Shown here: positions 25,601-37,600 of the stretch, one piece after another | How the letters are laid out: each line of letters begins with the position of its first letter | Position numbering within the stretch: position 1 is the stretch's first letter | DNA from: Siderastrea radians | Taxonomy: Eukaryota > Cnidaria > Anthozoa > Scleractinia > Rhizangiidae | Length of the DNA stretch: 64,000 nucleotides | Direction of reading: 5' to 3' | Assembly (NCBI GenBank): GCA_964017195.1 | Contig: OZ024898.1 | Location: 16,320,975 to 16,384,974 of the forward strand | Position numbers and translations under genes: made by a program | The notes under the pieces: generated by a model | Told to the model about the DNA's origin: nothing | The model's input: only the letters and a program-made list of their open reading frames with translations | The model's database searches: none

Positions 25601-28600
25601 CTAGGAGACTAGTGATGCTGATCCCAAGGCAGAGCCATGTTTCCATATATATATACTCCTCTGCTTTCTAGTTTACAAGTTACTAACCTACATTCCTACA
25701 GTTACTGTGTGTGTTAACACACTTGCATGCAAACACACATCTCAGCCACTCAGAGTGCACATAGTATCTTTAATAGTTATTTTATAAAATACAATGTATT
25801 TCTCTGTTTTGTCTGTACCAAGTCAGTTGAACGTATGGAACATTTGAGTGGATTGCTCCTTCACGTGGACATGTGTAGGCTGGGTAGTGGGCTGGGTAAT
25901 TGAAACATCACATATTTGACAGTGTGTACTATCAGAGCTCAGTGATATTTTTTGCCTCTAGGAACACCTTGCCTGCAAAGTTAGTGCTCCTGCTGAAGTT
26001 TGATGAGAACAAATTTATAGCAAAGCCAGGAGCTTATTATAGCCTCCCACGCAGTCGTTTTTAGGGGAGGAGGGTAATACGACTCCCCTAAAAATGACTG
26101 CGTGGGAGGCTAGGAGCTAATACAGCTCTGCCATGAATTTTTTCTTTGCCACACTCCAGTAACACCACATAAGACACACACGAGTGAGGGAATGCTGACG
26201 GTTCTAGAAATACAGGCAAGGTTAATCTGTTGAGAAAGCCCTTCATATGTGACAGCTGCTTCAATTGTCACTTTCAGATCACTTCTAATTTCCCTTTAAT
26301 CCCTGAGGACACTTTGTGATGGCTATCATGATAATTGCTTCTAAAATATCTCACTGGCCTGCATTTCTGGACATATCTCAAAGGTAGATAGCCACCCCAG
26401 ACCTGTACATGAACATTTTAAGAAATAAAGCAGTATGAGCAAAGCTCCATTGAGAACCTGATAATGACCAGGGGTCAATTCAACAAAACTTTTACAAGTG
26501 CAGCTATTGTTTTACAGTTTGAAAAACAATAGCAGGTACACTTGTAAATAATAGTTGTAAAAGTTTTATTGAATTGGCCTCTGAATGCAGTTGTTCTTCT
26601 AAACTTTGGTGTTTGTTCTATTGCCAACAGGAGTCAGTAAGTTACTTTACTGTTGTCTTGTTTGTCAGTAAGAGGGTGTAATTCATTAACTGTGCAAAAG
26701 CACAGTGCTAAAATTTACTTGTAATACAATCAACTTTATTCCAACGGTTTCACTTTGTAATTTGGGTTATAAGGCTTCCAAGGATATCAAGTAAATATTT
26801 ATTTCATCTTCTCTGTGAGAAAAGACTGGTGCAGTCACATTGTATCTCAGTAGCAGCACTAAGGCAGAAAAAAAAAAGAAGAAAACCTTCAAACTCCTAA
26901 ATCAAAGACCAGAGTAGTAGAAGATAACTAAACGAGACATGCACACAGGATACCTATTGCTTCTTGCACTGATTACTATTTTCACTGGGCACTTACATGA
27001 ACACACCTTTTTTTTTTCAAGTACTCATGCATGAATTTGGGTGCCTTACTACAAGATGAAGATTTGTGCTTGGGCTCTAAAGTGATCACCAATTCCATGT
27101 GTTTATGTCTTTCTAAATCCAAGGTTACAACTTAGCAAACACCTTCTGTCAGTCCACTTATATACCAATAACTCCTGCCTATGCTCACATTTTGCATCTG
27201 ACAGAGCAAAATAGAGCTCAGTTTTTAAAATGTGTACACAATATTACATTTTGGATACCCAGTAACACAGCACCAGTCTGTGCCAGTGCACAGACACCAA
27301 GGGTGGACATATCCATTAGCAATATTATCTTAAGCCTATAATTATATAAGCCTTTAGAAATCAAAATTAGCCTCAAAATTCTTAAGCACTCAAATAAAGT
27401 TCATAAATAATCTATTCCACTGGTGGCAGAGACATGCACAGTTGTTGTAGAGCTGACTGTCAGAAAATAATAAGATTACACAAAAACAGTGACAAAACAG
27501 TACCAACGTTTGCTTGTACATTAAGTTGTTTTGCTCACCATTTTATTACCAGAATGTACAAATTAAATCAGTTTATGTCTTTAATTGTGATAAAAATTAA
27601 AAGAAACAGCTTCACTGCCGACTCAAAAAAAAAAAAAAGAAACTCGTATTATAAAATAAGCACACTTTTTACAGCACCAGAGGACCTCATAAACACAAGC
27701 AAGGGAGATAAAATGCTGAAATGCCCGAGGCATTATAGAAATTGACCTTTTTCCCTTTTTCTGGTTCAAATTTGAGCAGAGTCTTTCAAAATTCGATGTT
27801 ATTCCCTTTGTGTCGCCTTTCATCTCGGTCCACTTTCTCAGCCGGTTTCCCAGGAGATCTGCTACTTGGTTTACACGATCTCTTCATTCTTCAATACTTT
27901 CAACGGCTTGTAACAGGAAAACTATAAGGGGTAGACCCCGAAATTTCAAAAGAAGAAAAGTTATAGTAACTAACTGGCCAAGATAATGGGCAAATGCCGT
28001 TAACAGTAAGCAGCTTCGAGTCCAAGAAGAACTGTGGCATTAACAGTGAAATCAACATGGCGGCTTTCAACTAACCACCCACTTTGAACTTCTCATAAAC
28101 GCGACTAAAGCATTTACCTTCAACGATAACCTGACCAGAACTAAGATATGGTATTCCAAAAACTTAAGGATGAGGTATAATTTCGAAAACAAAATCATGA
28201 GCCTCGAAAAGAACGAAAATTTCACTTCGTACACTTCTCGAAGCGACTCTTTCCGAGCGCGAAAATGCCTACACAAATGACGCGTTCTGATTGGTTAAAT
28301 CTCGTGATGCACACCGCCTCGGCCATAGCCACCTATAGCTAGCTCATTCAGTTAAAGAGTCCGGTATGAGTTATATGTAACCTACCTTTATTACCTTTAC
28401 TTGATGGAAGTGCAGTGGTGAAGTGGCAGTGCATCGTGCTGGAGATGCAATGGTAGTGCATTGTGTTGGAGGTGCAGTGGTTAGACACATCATGCTGGAG
28501 GTGAAGTGGAATTGCATCATGCTGGAGATGCAGTGGAAGTGCTTCATGCAGGAGGTGTAGTGGTTATGCATCGTGCTGGTGATGCAGTGGAAGCGCATCA

Positions 28601-31600
28601 TGCTGGAGGTGTAGTACTGGTTGTGCATCGTACTGGTGATGCAGTGGTAGTGCATCATCCTAGAGGTGCTTTGGTTAGTGCATCGTGCTGGAGGTGCAGT
28701 GAAAGTGCATTGTGCTGGAGGTGCAGTGGTTGTGCATCATGCTGAAGTTGCACTGGTGAATATCTAATTTCATTTAAAGAAAGCGATTTACTAAGACGGG
28801 CCTGTAGGGCACCATCATTTTGTTCTGCAAAATTTTGGTCATAGTAGGTTGTTCAATGTCACAATGATTGATTGATTGCTTAATGATAGTACAAATGTAG
28901 TCACACAAATATATGAGTAACACAATTCTTTAAAACTTGTGCCATTAACTACTGTATTGCAAAACATTGAAAATGCAAGGGTTTGCTATTACTTTTTCAA
29001 TAGGTATTTTTTTGCAATTTCCAAAACAGAGTGCACAAAATGTACATGTATATTAATTTCCTAATACAATAATTAGTTTAAAAAAATTTTATTAAGACTT
29101 CATGCAGTTCACTAACCTACAACTAGTGTCTGACTTTGTTGGGACACTGTCCGTATGATAGAATCTCCCTCCCTTTCCCACTAGGCAATGTTATATTAAT
29201 GTTTCAACCAAATGGATGAAGACAGGCACTCGCAGCCCAATGCAACATTTAATATGGGTGAGAGGGGAGGGTGTTCCAATGATTTCTGTATCTTTGAAAT
29301 AACAATGAAATTGCCTGACATTTGTAAAAGTCTCTCAAAATCAACTCGTGTTAAAGCCTATTTTGCCAACTCTATCCCAACACATAATTATGTCTGTTCT
29401 TCATGCACTGGTTTCCTCTTTGAATGGCAGGCACATAAAAATATACTCCAAAGTTATAGTTCCCAAACAATGATAATTTTAGCTTCCCGAAGGTTGTTAC
29501 ATCACATGTGCTTCCAGAACACTCAGGTTTTTTGGTACAAATGCACTTGAACAAAGTGCTCACAACACTTAATGCAACATTGAATAATTTGGGGTGGGAG
29601 GGGAGGATGTTCCACCGACTTCTGTCACTGATTGTAGCTTGTAAGGGCCCATCTTTGACAAACCACAAGTTTTCTTGTTGACCCTGCGTGGCAAGTTACA
29701 TCTAGTTTGGTGTGATTGTAATTTTGATTGAGATAAGCTCCAAAACTAACTGTTGTGCTATTTTTTTTTATTTTCTGTCCAGTACATCACCAATGAGGGC
29801 ACGCTGTTTACTTTTAAGACCAACCTAAATGCTTCAAGATACAAGCTGATCAATATTGACCTTTCAAAACCTGAAATGGTGAGTTGTGTTATTTTCATCA
29901 CAAGCGTACTTTTATCAGACCTCTGGAAAAAGCATTTACATGTATTATGTACCTAAACAATTCAGTCCCCATTTTTAACCGATGAAGTCAGATTGTGTAG
30001 GGAGGGAGAGTGGAAAAGATGACAGGCAGGTAGGGCAGGTTGGTTCTCAGAGTAGGCCTGGTACAAGTGTTGGCCTTGGCAAAATTAAGTTGTGTAAACT
30101 TCATAACGTGTCCAAGGGGGCTCAGGCCGATGGGATCTAATGCTAAGCGCTGGAAAGAATGTGTCAGAATCGGGAAGATGTGGATCTCCCATTTCTACCC
30201 CAGAGCTCTTCTAGGTTTTGTCCTGCATGGCCAAAAAACAGTGACCGAAGACACTAGATCGGGAGTTGAGAATGGCTGAGGTCAGTGACAAGGAACTAAC
30301 TGAGAGAGGATTCAGTAGAAGCGAAATGAACGGGTTCAGCTGGATCTTCTTGGATAGTATAAGTGGCGTAGAAGGATATGCCAGTTGGTCTTTTTAATTT
30401 CTCTGCTTTACTTTTGATTTTCAACTGATTTGCATGATTTTAGAGTTCTAGACAACTTGCTGACTTTTACAGGGAGTCCCGGAAGAGCAAACCGATTTAA
30501 CGATTGTCATAAAACATGCTTTAATGTGTTTGAAATTGATGGAGCGATGGCCTCACTTTTTATTAATCTCTTCAGATTCTGACATGTTTGTCTTTATCGA
30601 TAATCATGTTTTTTTTATAGTGCTATATTCACAACAGTACATAAAACCATCGTTCACAGCTCTCAGTAAAAGCATATTCAGCTGTGAACAAGTTTACATC
30701 GACATCTAAGTTTTTAGTTAATTCAATGAAATTCAATATTCTGAAAGCGATAAGACAGATGAGCTGAGTCATCAGATTTTAAACATTACGTCATTCAGTA
30801 ATGCATAAGGCAAAATACTGTGAGTCACAACTTTCGTCATGCCGGTTAGCACGTTGAGCCAAGTAAATAAAATATTTATCGAGAGTGGAGTGGGTCAAAA
30901 CCACTGTTAAATGCCTATAATGCACCTTCTCTTAACCTGTATGACAGAGTTGAAAGTACATTTAAGAGGGCCTATAGTTTCGGAACGAAGCCTTTGTTTC
31001 GTGAAATATGCAACTGATCACAAAGCAATAATTTATTTTGCATTTCCATTCACAAGATTGCTCAAAGGAGCTGTTGACATGATTAAAGGGAACTAGCTGT
31101 ACTGTGCGCAAAGTATGGTGACCAAATGACAGTGAAAAATGATCTTGAGTGAAGAATGAGGTTGTGAGCATAGTCTGCAGAACTATGTTTGGTGAGGAGA
31201 GGGTGAATAATTCAGTTGGCCTCCTTTCCAGGGTATTGGTCACCTTTTCAGTTGGTCAAAATTCAGCGTTGGTTGCTGTAATTCTATAAGTCTAAGGGAA
31301 GACTTTCTTCACAACTGCCACACCAGCACAGAAGCCAGACGGCATGGTGATGCAGCCCTCAGGACTACTTAACAGGAGTCAGATTGTTTCCGGACTGTCA
31401 GATTGTTTCCGGACTCGATTTCCTACACTTATTAAACAAATTGCCCGTCTTTTCTACTTAATAAGCAGGTTCGACACGTCAAATTTGCTTGTTAATCAAA
31501 AAGAACGCTACTTTCGTGTTATTAAGCAAAAAAGGTAACACTTTTTGCTTATTAACACGTACCTTTTGCTTAATAGCCAGAACATTCCTGCCTATTAAGC

Positions 31601-34600
31601 AAATTAAGGTATATGTTTGCGTTATTAACCAAAAGTGTCGGCAGACTTTGCAAACAGAAGTTTTGTCGGCTTGAGCCGCCATTACGGAAAAAAATGTCGA
31701 GGGCGATAACTACTTAACAGGACAGCTTTATGAGAAAATACCTATCTAGCCGAAGTCAAGTGCGGGATTTCTTTCAATTTACCGGGAAAAAATCATAACT
31801 TTTATTTCAGCGGCCGAAATTTTTCAAAAGTAAGACTTCGCAGCGCGATCGATCGAGCGATCTGGCGAAGCCGTGAGATCTTTCACGTACACGATTTCTG
31901 TAAACAGAGACAAGGAAACTCATAACACTTCAACAGAGGAAATAATCCCAGACAGTCCAGATAAATGGAATATGCATAGAATATTCAGAGCTGTTAAAAC
32001 CTGGAATACAATAAAGAGAGATTTTAATTCGCTTTTTTTAAATACTTCTTTCGACATAGTCAGCTAATACCACACAGTGAAGCCAACAATACAGCACAGC
32101 GCGGGAATTAATATTGATCAATCGATTCTTCTACGTTCCCGATTTCTGTAAAGAAAAGTCAGAGCACAACAAACGAAATGCTGCTAAAAATAAAACATCC
32201 AGGCACCTCTAAACCTTAAGTTTGACAACAACGAAAAGAACAAAAAAAGATTTAATTATGACTTGTTTCTAAATTTTTCCGCGGAGAACGGCTGAACTGA
32301 AAAGACCATCAAAACACAACGAAATGAGCTACACCGAGCGGGGCATTATCAACTGATTGGATTCACGGTTAAAAGACTTAAAATTCTTTCGCCTAGCTTT
32401 TGAAAAACACTTGCCTACACAACAGTAGAACAGTTTAACCTTCTAGAATTAAAATCTCCTTTCTTAGCGCCGAACTAAATAAATTTTTGTTCGAGGTTTT
32501 TGTTCCAAGAGTTCGACTCTAATTTGTCTGACAACAACTCATTCGGTAAAAGAAATACGTCGGAGTTCCGTAAGACAACTCGCAAGGGAATAACATATGA
32601 CCCCAACGCGAAACATGTGATTTATTGAGCACAAATTGACCAAGAATCACTGTTTTTACGAAATCATCTTTACATAGTTACGTGGTACGATTAAAAGCTA
32701 AGTTTGCCGGCAATTACCTTCGCGAAAGTGTCAACACAAATGAGACTCGGAGCGGCAAATCGTCCAACTTTCAGTTTATTAATCAAGAAAGTACCACACT
32801 CGATAGATAAGTATGGAATTTCCTACCTAAAATAATGGCCTGAAAGTAGTTGTTTCGACTGTTAACCGATCAATCAATTCTTTGCGAGTGAAATTGTGAA
32901 CTGTTTTATACGGAACGCGGCGGCACTTTCCTTCAACCGATTCACTCACCGGTCAAAATACCTGATTCTAACTTTATTGGCATGAATTTTACAAAGAACA
33001 CTTTCTAAGAGAAAATTAAAACCAGGAGCCCCTGGTAAAACAGATTTACTGTTTCAAAAGACTCCTACCTTCACAGTGGAATTTTTTTCATTGAAGAATC
33101 AAATTTCTGAATCAAGATCAATAACAACACATTCTGGTAATAAAAATACGCCGATTTCCGTCTAGTTCCCATACGAAAACTCGAACGGCCTAAAGGTATA
33201 ACCTCATAGCAAAAAAATTTTTTTTATTGTGCACAATTTGCCTACGAAACGATTATTTTTACGAAATAATTTTGGAGTCGGCGGACAAACTTTGTGAACT
33301 GTCAACATGAGATGAGATATGAGCAGCGGATCTTCCGACTTTAGCACGGTTATTTTTCTTTCTTTTTTTTGCAGAAAAATACAACTCCCAGTTGAAAAGT
33401 AGAATAGTCTGAGGATTTTGGGAAGGTCTCTTTTTTCAATTGGAATGGTTTAAATTGAAAGAGAGATTTGTGTCATCTTAAAGTTCTGCAGTATTCGCTG
33501 CCCTAGTCGAGCAAAACAAAATACAACACAGCGTTTCTTGTTCAAGCTTGATGCGACCGGTAATTCAAATACGTTAAACAGTACTCTCGGTTAACTCATC
33601 CAACAGAGGCCATTTATCTAGAGTATATGTTTTGCTAGATGTACTTAGAGGTCCGAGCTGTGTACCCAGAACGAGTCATTCTGACAGACTAAACAGAGAA
33701 AGCTCTTTCAGGTGTCCCTGCCTTGACATGCAAATTTTTAATTTAGTTTTAGCGCGAAATTTGTTTTTCGCGGGAAAATAAATTTGATGGGTAATGAATG
33801 GCTTCTTACTATAGGCCTGTTTATTACAATTGTGTACAGGCTATAAAGTACCATCAGGTTAATTATTAACCCTCTGCGTAAATAGAAATGAGCTCACCTT
33901 CGCAAATTTGACGAAATCGTTTCCCTGGCCCGTCAGGCGTTACAACACAACCTCAAGGTTATTTATCTCACACACATTTAAAGTCTCCAAGTTGTTTTGA
34001 CGCTCTTGTATTCCATATTTTGATCTTTAAATGCCGTTAAGTGAATTTCTTCGTGACTCGCTGCTCGTAGGAGAAAAATGTTTGTGAACTCTGAATTTGT
34101 CGGGTTGGCGATTCAGTTTATAGAGCAGTCCACGTGCAAAGCAAACTGTCTTTCATTTTGAGGATGAGCAAAAGTCGTGTTCCTTGTATAGATGGCCATT
34201 CTTGATCCCATTCAACAGCCACCAGAAACCTTCTGTAAAAATGTCTGTTTGAAGTTAAAACATTCTGATCCACTCGCTGTCTGACACTAGAACGCGATAT
34301 TCACTGAATGTGTAGAACGCACAGAACACGCTTGTGTGGAGAGCTGGCCGATGGTACTTTGACAGTTTTCCCCACCCTCCCCACCCCTGCAGGAACGCAC
34401 GGGATTCAGTTTTGCATGGAAACGCAGGTCGATTCCCTGAAGCTACAACTGTTTGGTGCACATCTAATTCAGACAAAAATGTAACTTATCTTGCGCTTGA
34501 ATCAAACAGATGAAACACTTAATGCGAGTGATGACAGCGCTTTTCAGGTGATAAAGCGACGATCTCAGCGGCCGTCGCAGACTGAGAGATGAGCTCGCGA

Positions 34601-37600
34601 TGACGCTTTGGTCTTTATTTAACCAAAGTGACCACTGCTAGAGACTTAAGGCACTTGTGTTTATTAAACCAAATCGCCACCAAAATATTTTATGAATTAT
34701 ATTTTATGAATATTTTATTTATAAAGATTTTTGTTTGATATAGCAACCAAAGTGACCACTTGCAGAGATTTGGTGCACCGTTTTTTCAATCAAACAAAAG
34801 TGACCAATTAAGCAGAAATATGGACACTTATGTTTATTAAACAAAAGTGACCACTGAAACAGACATAAGTAGACATAAGTATGGACACTTGTGTTTATTA
34901 AAAAAACCTGACCAATGAAACAGCCGAATGGACACTTGTGTTTATTATACAAAAGTAACCACTGAATATGGACACTTGTGTTTATCAAACAAAAGTGACC
35001 AATAAAACAGACATACTGACACTTGTGCTTAATAAACAAAAGTGACCAGTAAAACAGACCTATGGACACTTGTGCTTATTAAACAAAAGTGACCAATAAA
35101 CCAGACATACGGACACTTGTGCTTATTAAACAAAAGTGACCAATGAAACAGACATACGGACACTTGTGCTTACTAAACAAAAGTGTCCAATGAAACAGAC
35201 ATACAGACACTTGTGTTTATTAAACAAAAGTGACCAATGAAATAGGCATACGGACACTTATGCTTATTAAACAAAAGTTTCCAATGAAAGAGACATAATA
35301 TATATGGACACTTGTGTTTATTATACGAAAGTGTCCCATGAAACAGACACTTGTGTTTATTAAACAAAAGTGTCCAATGAAACAGACAGACACTTGTGCT
35401 TATAAAACAAAAGTTTCCAATGAAACAGACATGTGGACACTTGTGCTTATTAAACAAGTGTCCAATGAAAGATACCTACGGACACTTGTGCTTATTAAAC
35501 AAAAGTTCCCAATGAAACTGACATAATGGACACTTGTGTTTATTATACGAAAGTGTCCCATGAAACATGCTTATAAAACAAAAGTTTCCAATGAAACAGA
35601 CATATGGACACTTGGGCTTATTAAATAAGTGTCCAATGAAACATACATACGGACACTTGTGCTTATTAAACAAAAGTTCCCAATGAAACTGACATATGAA
35701 CACTTGTGTTTATTATACAAAAGTGACCAATGAAACAGACATATGGACACTTGTGTTTATTAAACAAAAGGGACCAATGGAACAGACATAAGGACACTTG
35801 TGCTTATTAAACAAAAGTGACCAATAAACCAGACATACGGACACTTGTGCTTATTAAACCAAAGTGACCAATAAAACAGACATATGGACACTTGTGCTTA
35901 TTATACAAAAGTATCCAATGAAACAGACATACGGACACTTGTGCTCATTAAACAAAAGTGTCCAATGAAACAGACAGACACTTCTGCTTATTAAACAAAA
36001 GTGACCAATGAAACAGACATACGGACACGTGCTTATTAAACAAAAGTGACCAGTAAAACATGAGACATACGGACACTTGTGCTTATTAAACAAAAGTGGC
36101 CATTGAAACAGACATATGGACACTGGTGCTTATTATACAAAAGTGACCAATGAAACAGACATATGGACACTTGGGTTTATTAAACAAAAGTGACCAATGA
36201 AACAGACATATGGACACTTGTGCTTATTAAACAAAAGTGACCATTGAAACAGACATATGGACACTTGTGCTTATTATACAAAACTGACCAGTAAAGCAGA
36301 CATATGGACACTTGTGTTTTTTAAACAAAAGTGACCAATGAAACAGATATATGGACACTTCTGTTTACTAAACAAAAGTGACCAATGGAACAGACATAAG
36401 GACACTTGTGCTTATTAAACAAAAGTGTCCAATGAAACAGACATATGGACACTTGTGTTTATTAAACAAAAGGGACCAATGGAACAGACATAAGGACACT
36501 TGTGCTTATTAAACAAAAGTGACCAATAAACCAGACATACGGACACTTGTGCTTATTAAACCAAAGTGACCAATAAAACAGACATATGGACACTTGTGCT
36601 TATTATACAAAAGTATCCAATGAAACAGACATACGGACACTTGTGCTCATTAAACAAAAGTGACCAATGAAACAGACATACGGACACGTGCTTATTAAAC
36701 AAAAGTGACCAGTAAAACAGACATACGGACACTTGTGCTTATTAAACAAAAGTGGCCATTGAAACAGACATATGGACACTGGTGCTTATTATACAGAGCC
36801 GAGAGGAAAAAGTACTACAAGCATGGCAGGAAAGCGAAAGCCCAGCCAGAGAAATATCTTTCGCTGACCGCCGATGGGATGGATCAAGCCAAACACAACC
36901 TGCCGCATTTTACGACAACCACGAAGGTTAGTGAAATTATAAAATGTACTTTCGAAAACATAGAGGGACAACTGCAAGAACTTTTTTAAAATTTAGAGAC
37001 ACATCATTGTAACATTAGGCCACTTAGTCCGTTTATCTCTACTTATCGATGCAACATTATTCATTGTAATGAAGATGTACACGAAAACACCGTCCCGCCT
37101 GTGTTCACTAAATGTTAATTTGAACATGAACATGGCTTATAGTCGCACGCTCTGAATAACAATAGATGAACAATAACTAGAGGTTACTAGAACATCGAGA
37201 GTTCAGCGTTACCATTTATGAAGCATCAAATGAATGAAATTGCGCTTGGTATATGCAAGGGTTGACTTGAAGTCTTTTATGTTCATCTTAAGATTGATGA
37301 TCATGCATGGAAATTAAAGACGCACGTAACGGGTGTCCTGGCAAACAACCACACCAAAGCGGGGGCCTACATTGACTGCTGTCAATATCCCCATGACAGC
37401 AATCTGACCATCAACATTATTTTGCACACTCTGCTATGGATACAGACAACGGTAAGCAAAGAAAGAAAATGGTTACGTATACCACATGTGCGTTTCTTTC
37501 CAACGAGATATTTCATAATATGCTAATTTGGAGTGCTGGTAACGTGATTAGCAGCCACTAACACAGTATAAGTAAGTTCAAGAAAGGCGAGAGATGCATC

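Larger units (their letters stand above)
24786..28335. mobile_element. Possible 3.5-kb TIR element
   Basis: The left end GCCAGGCGGTGTGCGTCACG is mirrored by CGTGATGCACACCGCCTCGG on the right (about 28303-28325). Only ~25 bp pair, no target duplication was found and no transposase is present. It could be coincidence or two solo repeats. Confidence 0.3.
24319..29782. other. PREP intron, 5.5 kb
   Basis: Contains a possible large TIR element (24786-28335), two small hairpin elements and a minisatellite, listed separately. The 27730-28340 part is less AT-rich and includes an AACATGGCGGC stretch resembling an old promoter region, but no reading frame supports a second gene. Confidence 0.55.

Noticed and set aside
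28506..28745. 79-codon His/Ala/Val-rich frame
   Set aside because: Arises from a minisatellite with unit length near a multiple of three.
34791..36796. CRISPR-like regular array
   Set aside because: Units are contiguous with no unique spacers, the DNA is eukaryotic with spliced genes, and no Cas gene is present.
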